DNA of 64,000 nt from positions 124,001 through 188,000 of the forward strand of contig JBPOFS010000003.1 in NCBI GenBank assembly GCA_051252515.1. Direction: 5' to 3'. Of this stretch, positions 22,819-33,400 are shown piece by piece. Numbering within the stretch: position 1 is the stretch's first letter; each line of letters begins with the position of its first letter. The notes under the pieces were generated by a model. It was given only the letters and a program-made list of their open reading frames with translations, did no database searches and was not told where the DNA came from. This stretch comes from UBA5078 sp051252515. GTDB lineage: Bacteria; Pseudomonadota; Gammaproteobacteria; Pseudomonadales; Pseudohongiellaceae. Position numbers and translations under genes: made by a program.

Positions 22819-23535
22819 TTAACAAGCATCACTTGTATCCTCTGCAGCGACCTGCGCTTGCAAGATGATTTTTGCCATCAACAAATCATCCGGATAAGTA
22901 ATTTTAATATTGTCTGCATTTCCGCGCACTAAACGTGGAGAGTAACCTGCCAGCTCCATCGCGCTCGCCTCATCTGTCACAAGTGTTTTTTCAGCGCTCG
23001 CCTTCTCTAACACTGTGCGTAACAATCCATAACGAAAAGCTTGTGGCGTACTGGCCTGCCACATACTATCGCGCGGCGGCGTGGCCTTAACATCACCATG
23101 TTCATCGGCCAATTTCAATGTACTACTGATGGGTGTTGCAAGCAGGCCGCCCACAGGATGTTGGGCGATCTCTTGTAATAACCGCTGTATATCGTCCAAT
23201 CGTACACAAGGTCGTACCGCGTCGTGTACTAACACCCAATCATCATCGTTGGCTAGACCGGCTAAGGCATAAAGCCCATTGAGAACTGATTCGGCTCTGT
23301 GCTCACCGCCAGTACAGGTCATCAAACCTTCCTGCAATGCCAACCCATGCAAATTCCATTGGCTATCATTTGGATTTAATGCGACGACTACGGCGCCTAG
23401 GTCAGGTAAACGAGCAAGCCGCAAAAGAGTATGAGCAATCACAGATTTTCCGCATAAAGGGAGATACTGTTTGGGAGTCTCACTGTTCATCCGCGAGCCA
23501 ATGCCAGCCGCAGGGACTATTACCCAAATTGCCAT
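22819..23535 (-). CDS. ispD: 2-C-methyl-D-erythritol 4-phosphate cytidylyltransferase IspD
   Basis: 238 residues. The N terminus PAAGIGSRMNSETPKQYLPL is the CTP-binding loop. VLVHDAVRPCV and the C-terminal LVRGNADNIKITYPDDL are the other family blocks. It makes CDP-methylerythritol in the MEP pathway. AGGAAA precedes the start. It is separated from ftsB by an 84-base gap with a small hairpin and runs into ispF with a 12-base gap. Confidence 0.96.
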   Translation of the reverse strand: MAIWVIVPAAGIGSRMNSETPKQYLPLCGKSVIAHTLLRLARLPDLGAVVVALNPNDSQWNLHGLALQEGLMTCTGGEHRAESVLNGLYALAGLANDDDWVLVHDAVRPCVRLDDIQRLLQEIAQHPVGGLLATPISSTLKLADEHGDVKATPPRDSMWQASTPQAFRYGLLRTVLEKASAEKTLVTDEASAMELAGYSPRLVRGNADNIKITYPDDLLMAKIILQAQVAAEDTSDAC

Positions 23536-23573
23536 AAATTTCCTGCGTTCAATTTAGCCTTGTCTAAAAGCAG

Positions 23574-23595
23574 GATGCCGGCGTTCACCGGCATC
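23574..23595 (-). terminator. GC-rich hairpin between ftsB and ispD
   Basis: GATGCCGG (23574-23581) pairs with CCGGCATC (23588-23595) around CGTTCA, 25 bases past the ftsB stop. On the minus strand it is followed by CTGCTTTTAG, a short T stretch. It could be a partial terminator or an mRNA-stabilising structure. Confidence 0.4.
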
Positions 23596-23619
23596 ACGTT
23601 CTATCTATTCGAGCTACTT

Positions 23620-23892
23620 TCATTCATCAACTATGATAAAAAGTGTTTCGCCTTCTTTGACCATGCCAAATTCACTGCGAGCACGTTCCTCAATAGCATC
23701 CTGACCCTCTTTAAGGTCAACAACTTCGCCTTCGAGCCGTTGATTACGCTCGGCCAAAGTCAGGTTCTCTTCTACTTGCAGATCAACTTGTGCATCGAGG
23801 CTTCGCAATTGCGAAAAACTGCCCTCTCCGACCCAAAGGTTGAACTGCAAGATCAAGAACAACACTGCTAGTACACTCATGAGTACTTTCAT
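23620..23892 (-). CDS. ftsB: Cell division protein FtsB
   Basis: 90 residues: a single N-terminal membrane segment (about residues 3-21), then a coiled coil with heptad character (about 28-70, LTLAERNQRLEGEV), and a short C-terminal tail with RSEFGMVKEGETLF, typical of FtsB. It forms the FtsQLB complex of the divisome in the periplasm. The eno-ftsB-ispD order is the common gammaproteobacterial arrangement. Confidence 0.93.
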   Translation of the reverse strand: MKVLMSVLAVLFLILQFNLWVGEGSFSQLRSLDAQVDLQVEENLTLAERNQRLEGEVVDLKEGQDAIEERARSEFGMVKEGETLFIIVDE

Positions 23893-23932
23893 CGTGCTCC
23901 CGTCCTACCAATGCCTTCGCATTGGTTTTACG

Positions 23933-25231
23933 TTAACCAGCTATATGGTTGAACTCTTCAATCCCACGGTAGATTGCGCGGCTGCCCAACTCTTGTTCGA
24001 TACGCAATAGTCGATTGTATTTTGCCACACGATCCGAACGGCATAATGAACCGGTCTTAATTTGACCAGCACCGGTTGCTACGGCTAAATCAGCGATCGT
24101 AGTATCTTCGGTTTCGCCAGAGCGGTGTGAAATCACAGCGGTGAAACCGGCTTTTTGTGCCATACGAATGGCTGCCAACGTTTCACTCAGAGTGCCAATC
24201 TGATTAAACTTAATCAAAATGGAATTACCAATGTTTTGGTCAATTCCGCGCTTAAGGATTTCAGTATTAGTGACGAACAAATCGTCCCCTACCAATTGCA
24301 CGCGATCACCGATTTTACGTGTGAGTTTAGCCCAACCGTCCCAGTCGCTTTCGTCCATACCGTCTTCAATCGACAAAATATTATAGTCAGTTGAAAGCTT
24401 GGCTAAATAATCTACAAAGCCAGCCGAGTCATAGACTGAGTTTTCACCCTTAAGATGATACTTACCATCGTGGTAAAATTCCGACGCCGCACAATCAAGC
24501 GCCAAACGCACATCAGAACCCATCTTCAACCCTGCCTTATCAACCGCTTCGAGAATCGCATCAAGAGCCGCGGCATTAGAAGGGAGATTAGGAGCGAAGC
24601 CGCCCTCGTCACCTACCGCTGTGCTTAGACCTGATTTGTGCAACACGGCCTTAAGACTGTGGAAAATTTCAGCGCCATAACGCAGGGCTTCTGAAAAGTT
24701 CGGCGCGCCAACAGGCTGCACCATGAACTCTTGAATATCGACATTATTATCCGCGTGCTCGCCACCGTTAATAATATTCATCATCGGCACTGGCAAGGAA
24801 AGCATGCTCTCACTGCCATTAAGCTTAGCGATATGCGCATACAAAGGAATTTTGTTTTCTATTGCCGCGGCCTTAGCAGCTGCAAGAGAAACAGCCAAAA
24901 TAGCATTAGCACCTAGGCTCGCTTTATTGGGCGTGCCATCTAACTCGATCATGGCTTTATCTAGCGCTTCTTGGTCGTTAACATCATAACCAATCAATAG
25001 CTCACGGATAGCTGTATTGATGTTATTAACCGCAATCAATACGCCCTTGCCTAAATAGCGTTTAGGATCTTTGTCGCGAAGCTCTAATGCTTCGCGTGAA
25101 CCCGTGGATGCGCCCGACGGCGCGCAAGCAGTGGCGATGACGCCAGATGCAAGAATAACATCCGCTTCCACAGTTGGATTGCCGCGCGAATCAAGAATTT
25201 CGCGGGCAATAATATTTTTAATTTCTGCCAT
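23933..25231 (-). CDS. eno: Enolase
   Basis: 432 residues, the standard length. DSRGNPTVEADV at the N terminus, VGDEGGFAPNL, the metal-binding SIEDGMDESDW, GDDLFVTN, and the signature ILIKFNQIGTLSET with the catalytic Lys are all present, as is SHRSGETEDTTIADLAV. It interconverts 2-phosphoglycerate and phosphoenolpyruvate. The PEP it makes is also the substrate of KdsA, encoded just upstream with a 48-base gap. Confidence 0.98.
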   Translation of the reverse strand: MAEIKNIIAREILDSRGNPTVEADVILASGVIATACAPSGASTGSREALELRDKDPKRYLGKGVLIAVNNINTAIRELLIGYDVNDQEALDKAMIELDGTPNKASLGANAILAVSLAAAKAAAIENKIPLYAHIAKLNGSESMLSLPVPMMNIINGGEHADNNVDIQEFMVQPVGAPNFSEALRYGAEIFHSLKAVLHKSGLSTAVGDEGGFAPNLPSNAAALDAILEAVDKAGLKMGSDVRLALDCAASEFYHDGKYHLKGENSVYDSAGFVDYLAKLSTDYNILSIEDGMDESDWDGWAKLTRKIGDRVQLVGDDLFVTNTEILKRGIDQNIGNSILIKFNQIGTLSETLAAIRMAQKAGFTAVISHRSGETEDTTIADLAVATGAGQIKTGSLCRSDRVAKYNRLLRIEQELGSRAIYRGIEEFNHIAG

Positions 25232-25279
25232 GGTGATTTCCTATACTCTCCGATCAAAAAATATTTTCTATTACGGTAT

Positions 25280-26134
25280 TTAAGCCGTCACTATTTCTGG
25301 AAATGATTTAACTAGATCATCTAATGCTTTCATCTGCTGCAAAAACCCTTCGAGTTTATCCAGTGGCAAAGCACAAGGGCCATCACACTTGGCGTTTGCA
25401 GGATCTGGATGAGCCTCAAGAAACAAGCCCGCGATACCTTGACTAATACCGGCACGTGCAAGATTCGTGACATCCGCACGGCGCCCATCGGCACTGCTTG
25501 CTAAACCGCCTGGTTTTTGCAAAGAGTGCGTAACGTCGAATACCAAAGGATAGGCAAACTGCTTCATTACTGAGAAACCCAGCATATCCACAACAAGATT
25601 GTTATAACCAAAACTAGAACCACGCTCACATAACATCAAGCGCTCGTTTCCAGCCTCTTCAAATTTACTCAAAATATGCTGCATTTCTTGTGGCGCGAGA
25701 AACTGGGCCTTCTTGATATTAATGGCGGCTTTGGTCTTTGCCATTGCCATAACCAAATCTGTTTGCCGAGACAAGAAAGCAGGCAGCTGTATGATATCGG
25801 CTACCTGGCTCACAGGTTCTGCTTGCCAAGCCTCATGCACATCCGTAATTACAGGAACGTTATACCGAGACTTGATGTCCGCTAAAATCGTCAAACCTTT
25901 CTCTAAACCAGGACCACGAAACGAGTGTATCGAGGAGCGATTCGCTTTATCGAAAGATGCCTTAAACACATAAGGAATATTGAGCTTCTGAGTCAGTTTG
26001 AAAAAATGATCTGCCACTTCGAGTGCTAAAGTATCTGACTCCAGCACATTCATTCCGCCCATCAAAACGAAAGGACGTGTATTGGACAGTTTTATACTTC
26101 CAACATCGATAGTCTTATTTGTTGATGTGCTCAC
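25280..26134 (-). CDS. kdsA: 3-deoxy-8-phosphooctulonate synthase KdsA
   Basis: 284 residues. LMGGMNVLESDTLALEVA, KASFDKANRSS, TDVHEAWQAEPV and DVTHSLQKPGG are family motifs. It condenses PEP and arabinose 5-phosphate to Kdo-8-phosphate for the LPS inner core. The start is GTG, with AGAGGG six bases upstream, 15 bases after the pyrG stop codon. Residue GGMNVLE shows the Asn typical of the metal-independent class. Confidence 0.97.
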   Translation of the reverse strand: MSTSTNKTIDVGSIKLSNTRPFVLMGGMNVLESDTLALEVADHFFKLTQKLNIPYVFKASFDKANRSSIHSFRGPGLEKGLTILADIKSRYNVPVITDVHEAWQAEPVSQVADIIQLPAFLSRQTDLVMAMAKTKAAINIKKAQFLAPQEMQHILSKFEEAGNERLMLCERGSSFGYNNLVVDMLGFSVMKQFAYPLVFDVTHSLQKPGGLASSADGRRADVTNLARAGISQGIAGLFLEAHPDPANAKCDGPCALPLDKLEGFLQQMKALDDLVKSFPEIVTA

Positions 26135-26148
26135 AGATTACCCTCTTC

Positions 26149-27798
26149 TTAAACCGATGCTGTTACAGGAGCAGACTCTGCTTGATGCGCAAGAGCCGCC
26201 TTAATAAAACCTGTAAACAATGGATGGCCATCGCGTGGTGTTGAGGTGAATTCTGGGTGGAATTGGCAACTCACAAACCAAGGGTGATCGGGAACCTCTA
26301 CTACTTCCACTAACGTGCCGTCCATCGAGCTACCGGCAACAATCAAACCTGCGCTCTTCAAAGCGTCCACATAGGTGTTGTTGACTTCATAACGATGGCG
26401 ATGACGTTCCACAATGACTTCTTTGCCATAACAAGCATAGGTCGTAGATTTAGGATCCAAACGACACTCTTGTCCGCCAAGTCTCATAGTGCCGCCTAGG
26501 TCAGAGTGTTCGTTACGTGTTTCTGTATTGCCCTCGGAATCCACCCATTCGCTTATTAAGGCGATGACAGGGTCTTTGCAGTCTGGTTTAAACTCGGTGC
26601 TGTGAGCCTCTGGTAGACCGGCCACGTTACGAGCGAATTCAATCACCGCTACTTGCATGCCTAAGCAGATACCGAGGTAAGGAATCTTGTTCTCACGGGC
26701 ATATTGCACTGTGCGAATTTTACCTTCGACACCACGAATACCAAATCCACCAGGCACAAGAATCGCGTGCGCCCCTTCAAGAATTTCAACACCTTGAGTT
26801 TTCACATCAGATGAATCAATGTACTTGATATTCACCTTAGTGCGAGTCTGAATACCCGCATGACTCACCGCCTCAATCAAAGATTTGTAGGCATCGAGCA
26901 ATTCCATGTATTTACCAACGATGGCAATAGTCACTTCTTGATCAGGATTTAGCTTTGCGTCGACAACACGGTCCCACTCAGTAAAGTCTGCTGGAGGACA
27001 ATCTAGTTGGAATTTACGCAGAATCGTATCGTCCAAGCCGGCTGCACGCAGCAATGCTGGGATACGGTAGATAGTATCTGTGTCAGGTAAAGACACAACC
27101 GCCTGTAAGTCTACGTTAGTAAACAAGGCAATCTTACGGCGAGAGGATTCAGGAATATTGTGGTCAGAACGGCAAATCAAAATATCCGGTTGAATACCAA
27201 TAGAGCGTAGCTCTTTAACCGAATGTTGCGTTGGCTTGGTTTTTGTCTCGCCTGCCGTTTCCATATACGGCACTAAGGTCAAGTGCATGAACAAAGCTCG
27301 GTCAGAACCGACCTCGACACGCAGCTGACGCACGGCTTCTAGGAAAGGCTGGGATTCGATGTCCCCAACGGTACCGCCAATTTCAACAAGCGCCACATCG
27401 AAGCCGTCAGCGCCATCAATCACACGACGCTTAATTTCATCAGTGATATGCGGGATCACCTGAATTGTGGCACCAAGGTAATCACCACGACGCTCTTTCT
27501 TGAGGACTTCCTCATAAACGCGACCAGTCGTGAAGTTATTCTTTGTGCTCATCGTTGTGCGAATAAATCGCTCGTAATGACCTAAATCGAGATCAGTCTC
27601 AGCGCCGTCTTCGGTGACGAACACTTCGCCGTGTTGAAACGGGCTCATAGTGCCAGGATCTACATTGATGTAGGGATCCAATTTGAGCATTGTGACTTTT
27701 AAACCGCGGGCTTCGAGAATTGCCGCTAGAGATGCAGAAGAGATGCCTTTACCGAGGGATGAAACCACACCACCAGTAATAAAAATATATCGCGTCAT
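26149..27798 (-). CDS. pyrG: CTP synthase
   Basis: 549 residues. The N-terminal synthetase domain starts with TRYIFITGGVVSSLGKGI. The C-terminal glutamine amidotransferase has the nucleophile Cys378 in GICLGMQ and the His-Glu in FHPEFTS. It aminates UTP to CTP. Its product feeds IspD and CdsA, both encoded nearby. The 199-base upstream gap contains a two-tier stem-loop (27859-27906). Confidence 0.98.
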   Translation of the reverse strand: MTRYIFITGGVVSSLGKGISSASLAAILEARGLKVTMLKLDPYINVDPGTMSPFQHGEVFVTEDGAETDLDLGHYERFIRTTMSTKNNFTTGRVYEEVLKKERRGDYLGATIQVIPHITDEIKRRVIDGADGFDVALVEIGGTVGDIESQPFLEAVRQLRVEVGSDRALFMHLTLVPYMETAGETKTKPTQHSVKELRSIGIQPDILICRSDHNIPESSRRKIALFTNVDLQAVVSLPDTDTIYRIPALLRAAGLDDTILRKFQLDCPPADFTEWDRVVDAKLNPDQEVTIAIVGKYMELLDAYKSLIEAVSHAGIQTRTKVNIKYIDSSDVKTQGVEILEGAHAILVPGGFGIRGVEGKIRTVQYARENKIPYLGICLGMQVAVIEFARNVAGLPEAHSTEFKPDCKDPVIALISEWVDSEGNTETRNEHSDLGGTMRLGGQECRLDPKSTTYACYGKEVIVERHRHRYEVNNTYVDALKSAGLIVAGSSMDGTLVEVVEVPDHPWFVSCQFHPEFTSTPRDGHPLFTGFIKAALAHQAESAPVTASV

Positions 27799-27858
27799 TA
27801 ACGCCCCATCCAGAGTATATAAGAGAAATTCAGCTAGAAAATGGGTACTTGCGGTTGA

Positions 27859-27906
27859 GTTTTCGCACTTTAAATTGGCTTCAATAAAGGGCCAAAACGC
27901 GAAAAC
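27859..27906 (-). other. Two-tier stem-loop in the pyrG leader
   Basis: GTTTTCGC (27859-27866) pairs with GCGAAAAC (27899-27906), and inside it TTGGC (27875-27879) pairs with GCCAA (27891-27895). On the minus strand it lies 61 bases before the pyrG start and after tilS. No T run directly follows, so leader structure is more likely than termination. Confidence 0.4.
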
Positions 27907-27997
27907 TTATCAATTCAAACAAGCACCTATAGATGGGACTACAGGGTAGCAGAAGGTCTGCATTATCACAACGCAAAATTGGTCTACAGAGCTATTC

Positions 27998-29365
27998 TTA
28001 ATGCTCCGGCGATGCGTCTGGTGGCACCCAAATAACTTGCCATCCTGACTCTTTGCCACGCGAGCGCCAACCGTCGCAAATACCAACGCCCGGCACACAG
28101 ACAAGCTCATCTCCACAGTAGACCAAAGGTAAGCGGTCACGCAGCCAAGGAGCGATATTGGCGTCTTGTAGTATCTTCTTTAAAGAACGGGTTCGCCTAC
28201 CATGGAGCTTGCAAGATTCCCCTCCCAAGCGATAGCGCAAATGCAGTACGGTGCTCTCGTCAATGCGCAAACCATCTCCTTTTTGGGAAATCCCATAAAC
28301 CAAGCCATTGCTTGGCAAATGTAAGACCTTTTGCGGTTCCCAAGCGATCGGCTCTATCTCGGCCACCCCTGCTATCACTTTTTGCAAATAGAGTTGTTGC
28401 CGATAACGCCGCAATACCACGCTGATCGATCCTGCCTGCCATCGAATTTCAGGCTGTGAGGCAGTGCCCGCTGGGATCAATTCATTGACGATATGGGTTA
28501 AGACATTCCAACCCGGGTCAGGAGCGCCCGCCAACGATAGCCAGTACCGAAGTGTATTACGCTGACGCGCGGGGCTTAACGCTTGGAGCTTAGTGGCATC
28601 TACAATCGTCGGAACCAGCGCCTTAACTTCCTCATAATCGATAACCGCCAGGTCATCTAATAAGATGTCCGCCTCAGCACTTAATTGCGCGCTACGCTGC
28701 CAACTCTCACGATAAGCAGGCCAGCGTGACTCCAGCACAGGAAGTACATTATGACGCACAAAATTGCGGTCAAATTGTAAACTTTGATTACTCTCATCCT
28801 CCACCCACGCGAACCATTCTTGCTCAGCATAGGCTTTAAGGTGCGCCCGTGGCACATCGAGCAAGGGGCGCAACAACATCGCTTTGCCTAGTGGCCGACG
28901 CCGCGGCATGGATGCTAGCCCGCGAGGCCCTGCACCGCGCAAACTGCGTAAAAGGAAAGTTTCTGCTTGATCATCCAAGTGGTGAGCCATCAATAGACAT
29001 TCACCCTCTTGCAGTTCGCTCTCAAACACCGTGTAACGTTTATCACGGGCTTGGTTCTCTAGATTTGCCGTGTCTGCGGGATCCATTTCAACTCTCTCGA
29101 CATACAAAGCAAGCCCTAAACGGGCGCAAGTTTGTTCGCAGAGTTGCTGCCATTGATTGGCATTGGGGCTAAGCCCGTGATTGACATGGATGGCACGCAA
29201 AGAATACACAGGGATGTCTTCATTGACAGCGCTAATGGCCAAGGCACTGTGCATAGCGTGCAGTAATACTGAGGAATCAAGACCGCCGCTATACGCTACC
29301 GCAAACTTGCTGCCCGGGGGAAACCCGGCCAGCTGTTCGAGCAAAGATTCGGCGCTAAAGGTCAT
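27998..29365 (-). CDS. tilS: tRNA(Ile)-lysidine synthase TilS
   Basis: 455 residues, similar to E. coli TilS. The N-terminal ATP-binding loop FAVAYSGGLDSSVLL (SGGxDS) and HVNHGLSPNANQW, GHHLDDQ-like MAHHLDDQAETFLLR, and RGAGPRGLASM are conserved. The C-terminal domains carry the RSLKKILQDANIAPWLRDRLPL segment. It places lysidine on C34 of tRNA-Ile(CAU), an essential change that lets it read AUA. It follows accA with a 4-base gap. Confidence 0.96.
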   Translation of the reverse strand: MTFSAESLLEQLAGFPPGSKFAVAYSGGLDSSVLLHAMHSALAISAVNEDIPVYSLRAIHVNHGLSPNANQWQQLCEQTCARLGLALYVERVEMDPADTANLENQARDKRYTVFESELQEGECLLMAHHLDDQAETFLLRSLRGAGPRGLASMPRRRPLGKAMLLRPLLDVPRAHLKAYAEQEWFAWVEDESNQSLQFDRNFVRHNVLPVLESRWPAYRESWQRSAQLSAEADILLDDLAVIDYEEVKALVPTIVDATKLQALSPARQRNTLRYWLSLAGAPDPGWNVLTHIVNELIPAGTASQPEIRWQAGSISVVLRRYRQQLYLQKVIAGVAEIEPIAWEPQKVLHLPSNGLVYGISQKGDGLRIDESTVLHLRYRLGGESCKLHGRRTRSLKKILQDANIAPWLRDRLPLVYCGDELVCVPGVGICDGWRSRGKESGWQVIWVPPDASPEH

Positions 29366-29369
29366 AGAG

Positions 29370-30323
29370 TCAGTTAGATCTGCCGTAACTCATTAGGCGT
29401 TCATAGCGTCGAGCAATCAATTGCTCAGTTTCCATGCCGCTCAAACGATCGACCTGCTCAATCAATGCCTCTTTAATATTCGCAGACATTAGCGGAACAT
29501 CACGATGTGCGCCGCCTAATGGTTCAGGAATAGTGCTATCGACGATACCTAACTCTTCTAAGCGCTTGGACGTCACCCCCATCGCTTCTGCTGCTGCAGA
29601 GGCATACTCGGAGGACTTCCATAAAATCGTGGCACACCCTTCTGGGGTGATCACCGTGTAGGTGGAGTACTCAAGCATATTCAAGTGATCCGCGATACCG
29701 ATAGCAATCGCACCACCTGAATTTGCCTCTCCAGTCACTGTGGCGATCAATGGTGTCCGTACAGTCGACATCATGGCCATGTTCTCAGCAATCGCTTCGT
29801 TAATACCGCGCTCTTCAGCGTCGATACCTGGGTAAGCACCCGGTGTGTCAATGAAGCTAAGCACGGGTAGTTTGAATCTTTCCGCTAAGGCTATAAGGCG
29901 ACGCGCTTTGCGATAACCTTCTGGGCGTGGCATCCCAAAATTATGGCGCACCTTCTCTTTGGTACCACGACCTTTTTGATGACCAATGACCATAACGGGG
30001 CGGTCATCTAGGCGTGCGACACCGCCTACCAATGCCATATCATCAGCAAATAGGCGATCGCCATGTAATTCATCAAATTCAGTAAATATGTGGGACACGT
30101 AGTCCAGCGTATAAGGACGCAGCGGATGGCGAGCTACTTGTGAGATCTGCCAAGGGCTAAGCGAAGCGTAGATTTTCTCCGTCAGCTTGACGTTCTTTTC
30201 CTGCAACTTCTGAATTTCATCAGTAATGTTGAGCTTATTATCAGTGCCCACTAAGCGCAATTCGTTGATTTTCACTTCCAAATCGGCAATGGGCTGTTCG
30301 AAGTCTAGGTAATTCGGATTCAT
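29370..30323 (-). CDS. accA: Acetyl-CoA carboxylase carboxyltransferase subunit alpha
   Basis: 317 residues, the normal length. NYLDFEQPIADLE at the N terminus, GHQKGRGTKEKVRHNFGMP, SFIDTPGAYPGI and SGGAIAIGIAD are signature segments. With AccD it transfers the carboxyl group from biotin to acetyl-CoA, the first step of fatty acid synthesis. It lies between dnaE and tilS, as in Pseudomonas; the 118-base gap after dnaE may hold its promoter, though none is obvious. Confidence 0.98.
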   Translation of the reverse strand: MNPNYLDFEQPIADLEVKINELRLVGTDNKLNITDEIQKLQEKNVKLTEKIYASLSPWQISQVARHPLRPYTLDYVSHIFTEFDELHGDRLFADDMALVGGVARLDDRPVMVIGHQKGRGTKEKVRHNFGMPRPEGYRKARRLIALAERFKLPVLSFIDTPGAYPGIDAEERGINEAIAENMAMMSTVRTPLIATVTGEANSGGAIAIGIADHLNMLEYSTYTVITPEGCATILWKSSEYASAAAEAMGVTSKRLEELGIVDSTIPEPLGGAHRDVPLMSANIKEALIEQVDRLSGMETEQLIARRYERLMSYGRSN

Positions 30324-30441
30324 ACGATGTCATATCCCAGTAGTGTCTTTGCTGTACTGCATGATACCAAAAGGCAGTGCCAATTAGCGACTGGCAGTTT
30401 TCACCTCTTTAAACCCTAGTATCAACAAGGGGTAACGGTGA

Positions 30442-33400
30442 TTAATAGCTTAATTTCACCCGCGCCCTGCCAAACTCTTCCTCAAGTCGGTGCAGAAGAG
30501 CTTGGGAGGGTTTCACTGCCCAATCTTCGCCTAATTCCACACAACCCTTGCTGCCAGGACGTTCATAAAACACTCTTACTGGGCAAGTACTCTTCCCTGA
30601 CGCTAAGCTAGAAGGTGCACGTCCTTTGCCGTCACGAGGCGCAGGGGCAGGCTCAGGCGTCGGCGCAATGACGACCGGCTCTACTTTATGCGCCTCTAGA
30701 ATACGCGTTAATCCTGCGGGGAAGTCAGGCATCAGGTAATCACTATGCAAATGCAGCTCTAAGCTACGGGCAAATAACGCACGCGCTTGATCGAGATTCA
30801 CAATATGTTTCGCCCTTCCGCGCATCGACCCACTGTAATCATCAATGCTGACAACACAATCAATCACGAGGATCGCGTCCTTTTGCAGAAGATCACGAAA
30901 TTGCTCGTATTCTTTACCAAAGACGGAGACTTCCAATCGCGCGCTACGGTCATCCAAAATGACAAACGCTATTGTGTCGCCACGCTTACTCTTCATCGTT
31001 CGCGTGGAGACGACCAAGCCAGCAACGATCTGGCTTTCGCGCTCAGGCTTCAGATTAGCAAGACGATCGCGGGTCATGCGCCCTATTTCAGGTAGAAACT
31101 CATCGATTGGGTGCCCACTTAGATACAAACCAAGCGTTTCTCGCTCGGCAGCGAGACGTTGCTGCTCGCTCCATGGGCGAACTCTTGTTGGCGCCCCAAT
31201 AGCCGCCGATGGCGCCACAGGGCTGATTTCCCCAAACATATCTTGAACACCGATATCTTGATTTCGGCTACTTTGTTCGGCGGCCTTAGTCGTCTCGGCA
31301 ATCGAAGCATAGAGAGTCGCACGTGCCTGATCTTTACTGCCTTGTTGCAAGCTATCAAGTGCTCCAGCTTTAATTAGCGCTTCTAAGGCACGCTTATTCA
31401 CTGTGCGCCCATCGACACGCTGGCAGAAGTCTAATAGTGAGACGAACGGCCCGCCTGCGCTTCTTGCAGCAATAATATTAGCGACAGGTCCTTCCCCTAA
31501 GCCCTTAATCGCGCCTAAGCCATAGACAATTTCACGATTCTTATTCACCGTAAAATTAAACGCTCCAAGATTCACATCAGGAACGACTAATGGCAGCTTC
31601 ATCTGACGACACTCTTCAATGAGCGTCACGACCTTATCAGTATTTTGCATATCCGCGGACAATACAGCGGCCATGAAATAAGCGGGGTATTTCTCTTTCA
31701 ACCATGCGGTTTGGTAAGACACCAATGCATAAGCCGCAGAGTGCGATTTGTTGAACCCGTAGCCAGCAAATTTTTCCATCAGGTCGAAAATAGAACCGGC
31801 AAGCTCCGCTGTAATCTCACGTTTTGCCGCACCGGCTAAGAACAAAACGCGTTGCTTGGCCATCTCTTCAGGTTTCTTCTTACCCATCGCACGGCGAAGC
31901 ATGTCGGCTTCCCCTAGCGAGTAATTGGCCAACACCTGTGCAATTTGCATTACCTGTTCTTGATAAAGAATAACACCGTAAGTATTAGACAATACTGGCG
32001 CTAGATCAGGATGCGGATAGTCTACCTCGGCGCGCCCGTGCTTACGGTTAATGAAGTCGTCCACCATGCCTGATTGCAAAGGCCCAGGACGGAACAACGC
32101 CACAAGAGCGATAATATCTTCAAAGCTACTAGGAAGGAGTCGTTTAATAAGGTCCTTCATGCCCCGAGATTCAAGCTGGAATACCGCAGTGGTTTCGGCG
32201 TTCTGTAGCAGTTCGTAAACTTTGCGCTCATCTAGCGCAATCGTAGTGATATCCAGACCCTGAGCACCGGCCTCAAACTCCTGGGCATTGATCATCTTGA
32301 TCGCCCAATCAATGATCGTCAGCGTGCGTAACCCTAGGAAGTCGAATTTTACTAGGCCTGCGGTTTCCACATCGTTCTTATCAAACTGTGTGACCAGGCC
32401 CTCACCGTTTTCATCACAATACAGTGGCGAAAAATCAGTCAGTTTGGTGGGTGCAATGACTACCCCACCCGCGTGCTTGCCTACGTTACGAGTGATGCCC
32501 TCTAGTTTGCGAGCCATCTCCATAATTTCTTGCGCGTCTTCATCACTATCGATGAACTCCTGCATCGCAGGTTCTTGTTCAAGCGCTTTAGCCAAGGTCA
32601 TTCCTGGCTCGAAGGGAATCAATTTTGAAAGTTTATCGGCAAGGGAATATGACTTGCCTTGCACCCTTGCGACATCGCGTACAACCGCTTTTGCCGCCAT
32701 GGTGCCAAAAGTGATGATTTGCGATACAGCCTCTTTTCCATACAAATCTGCCACGTGCTGAATCACACGGTCACGTCCATCCATGCAGAAATCGACGTCG
32801 AAATCCGGCATAGAAACCCGCTCAGGATTCAAGAACCGTTCAAACAGCAAGTCATAGCGTAAAGGATCAAGATCAGTAATCCCTAACGCATAGGCCACAA
32901 TAGACCCAGCACCCGAACCGCGACCAGGGCCAACAGGGATATCATTATTTTTCGCCCATTGAATAAATTCCATCACGATCAAGAAATAGCCAGGAAAACC
33001 CATTTGGTTAATAACGTTCAGTTCAAAATCTAGACGCTCATAATAGGGCTTTAGTTTTCCCGTATAACTCTCTTCGTCAGGAGACTCTTCTCTTGGCATA
33101 ATCTTCTTAAAGCGCTCTTCCAACCCATCTTTACTTACTTTAGCAAAGTACTCTTCCATCGAATAATTATCGGGAATCGGGTAATTAGGAAGATAAGGAA
33201 CGCCCAACTCTAGATCGAGATTGCATTGCATGGCAATGCTGCGAGTATTGGCAATCGCTTCTGGTAAGTCGCTAAACAGCGCTTCCATCTCGGCAGCACT
33301 GCGCAAATATTGTTGTTCGGTGTAATTATGTGATCGACGTGGATCGTCGAGGGTACGGCGCTCATTAATACAAACTCGCGCCTCATGGGCTTCAAAATCA

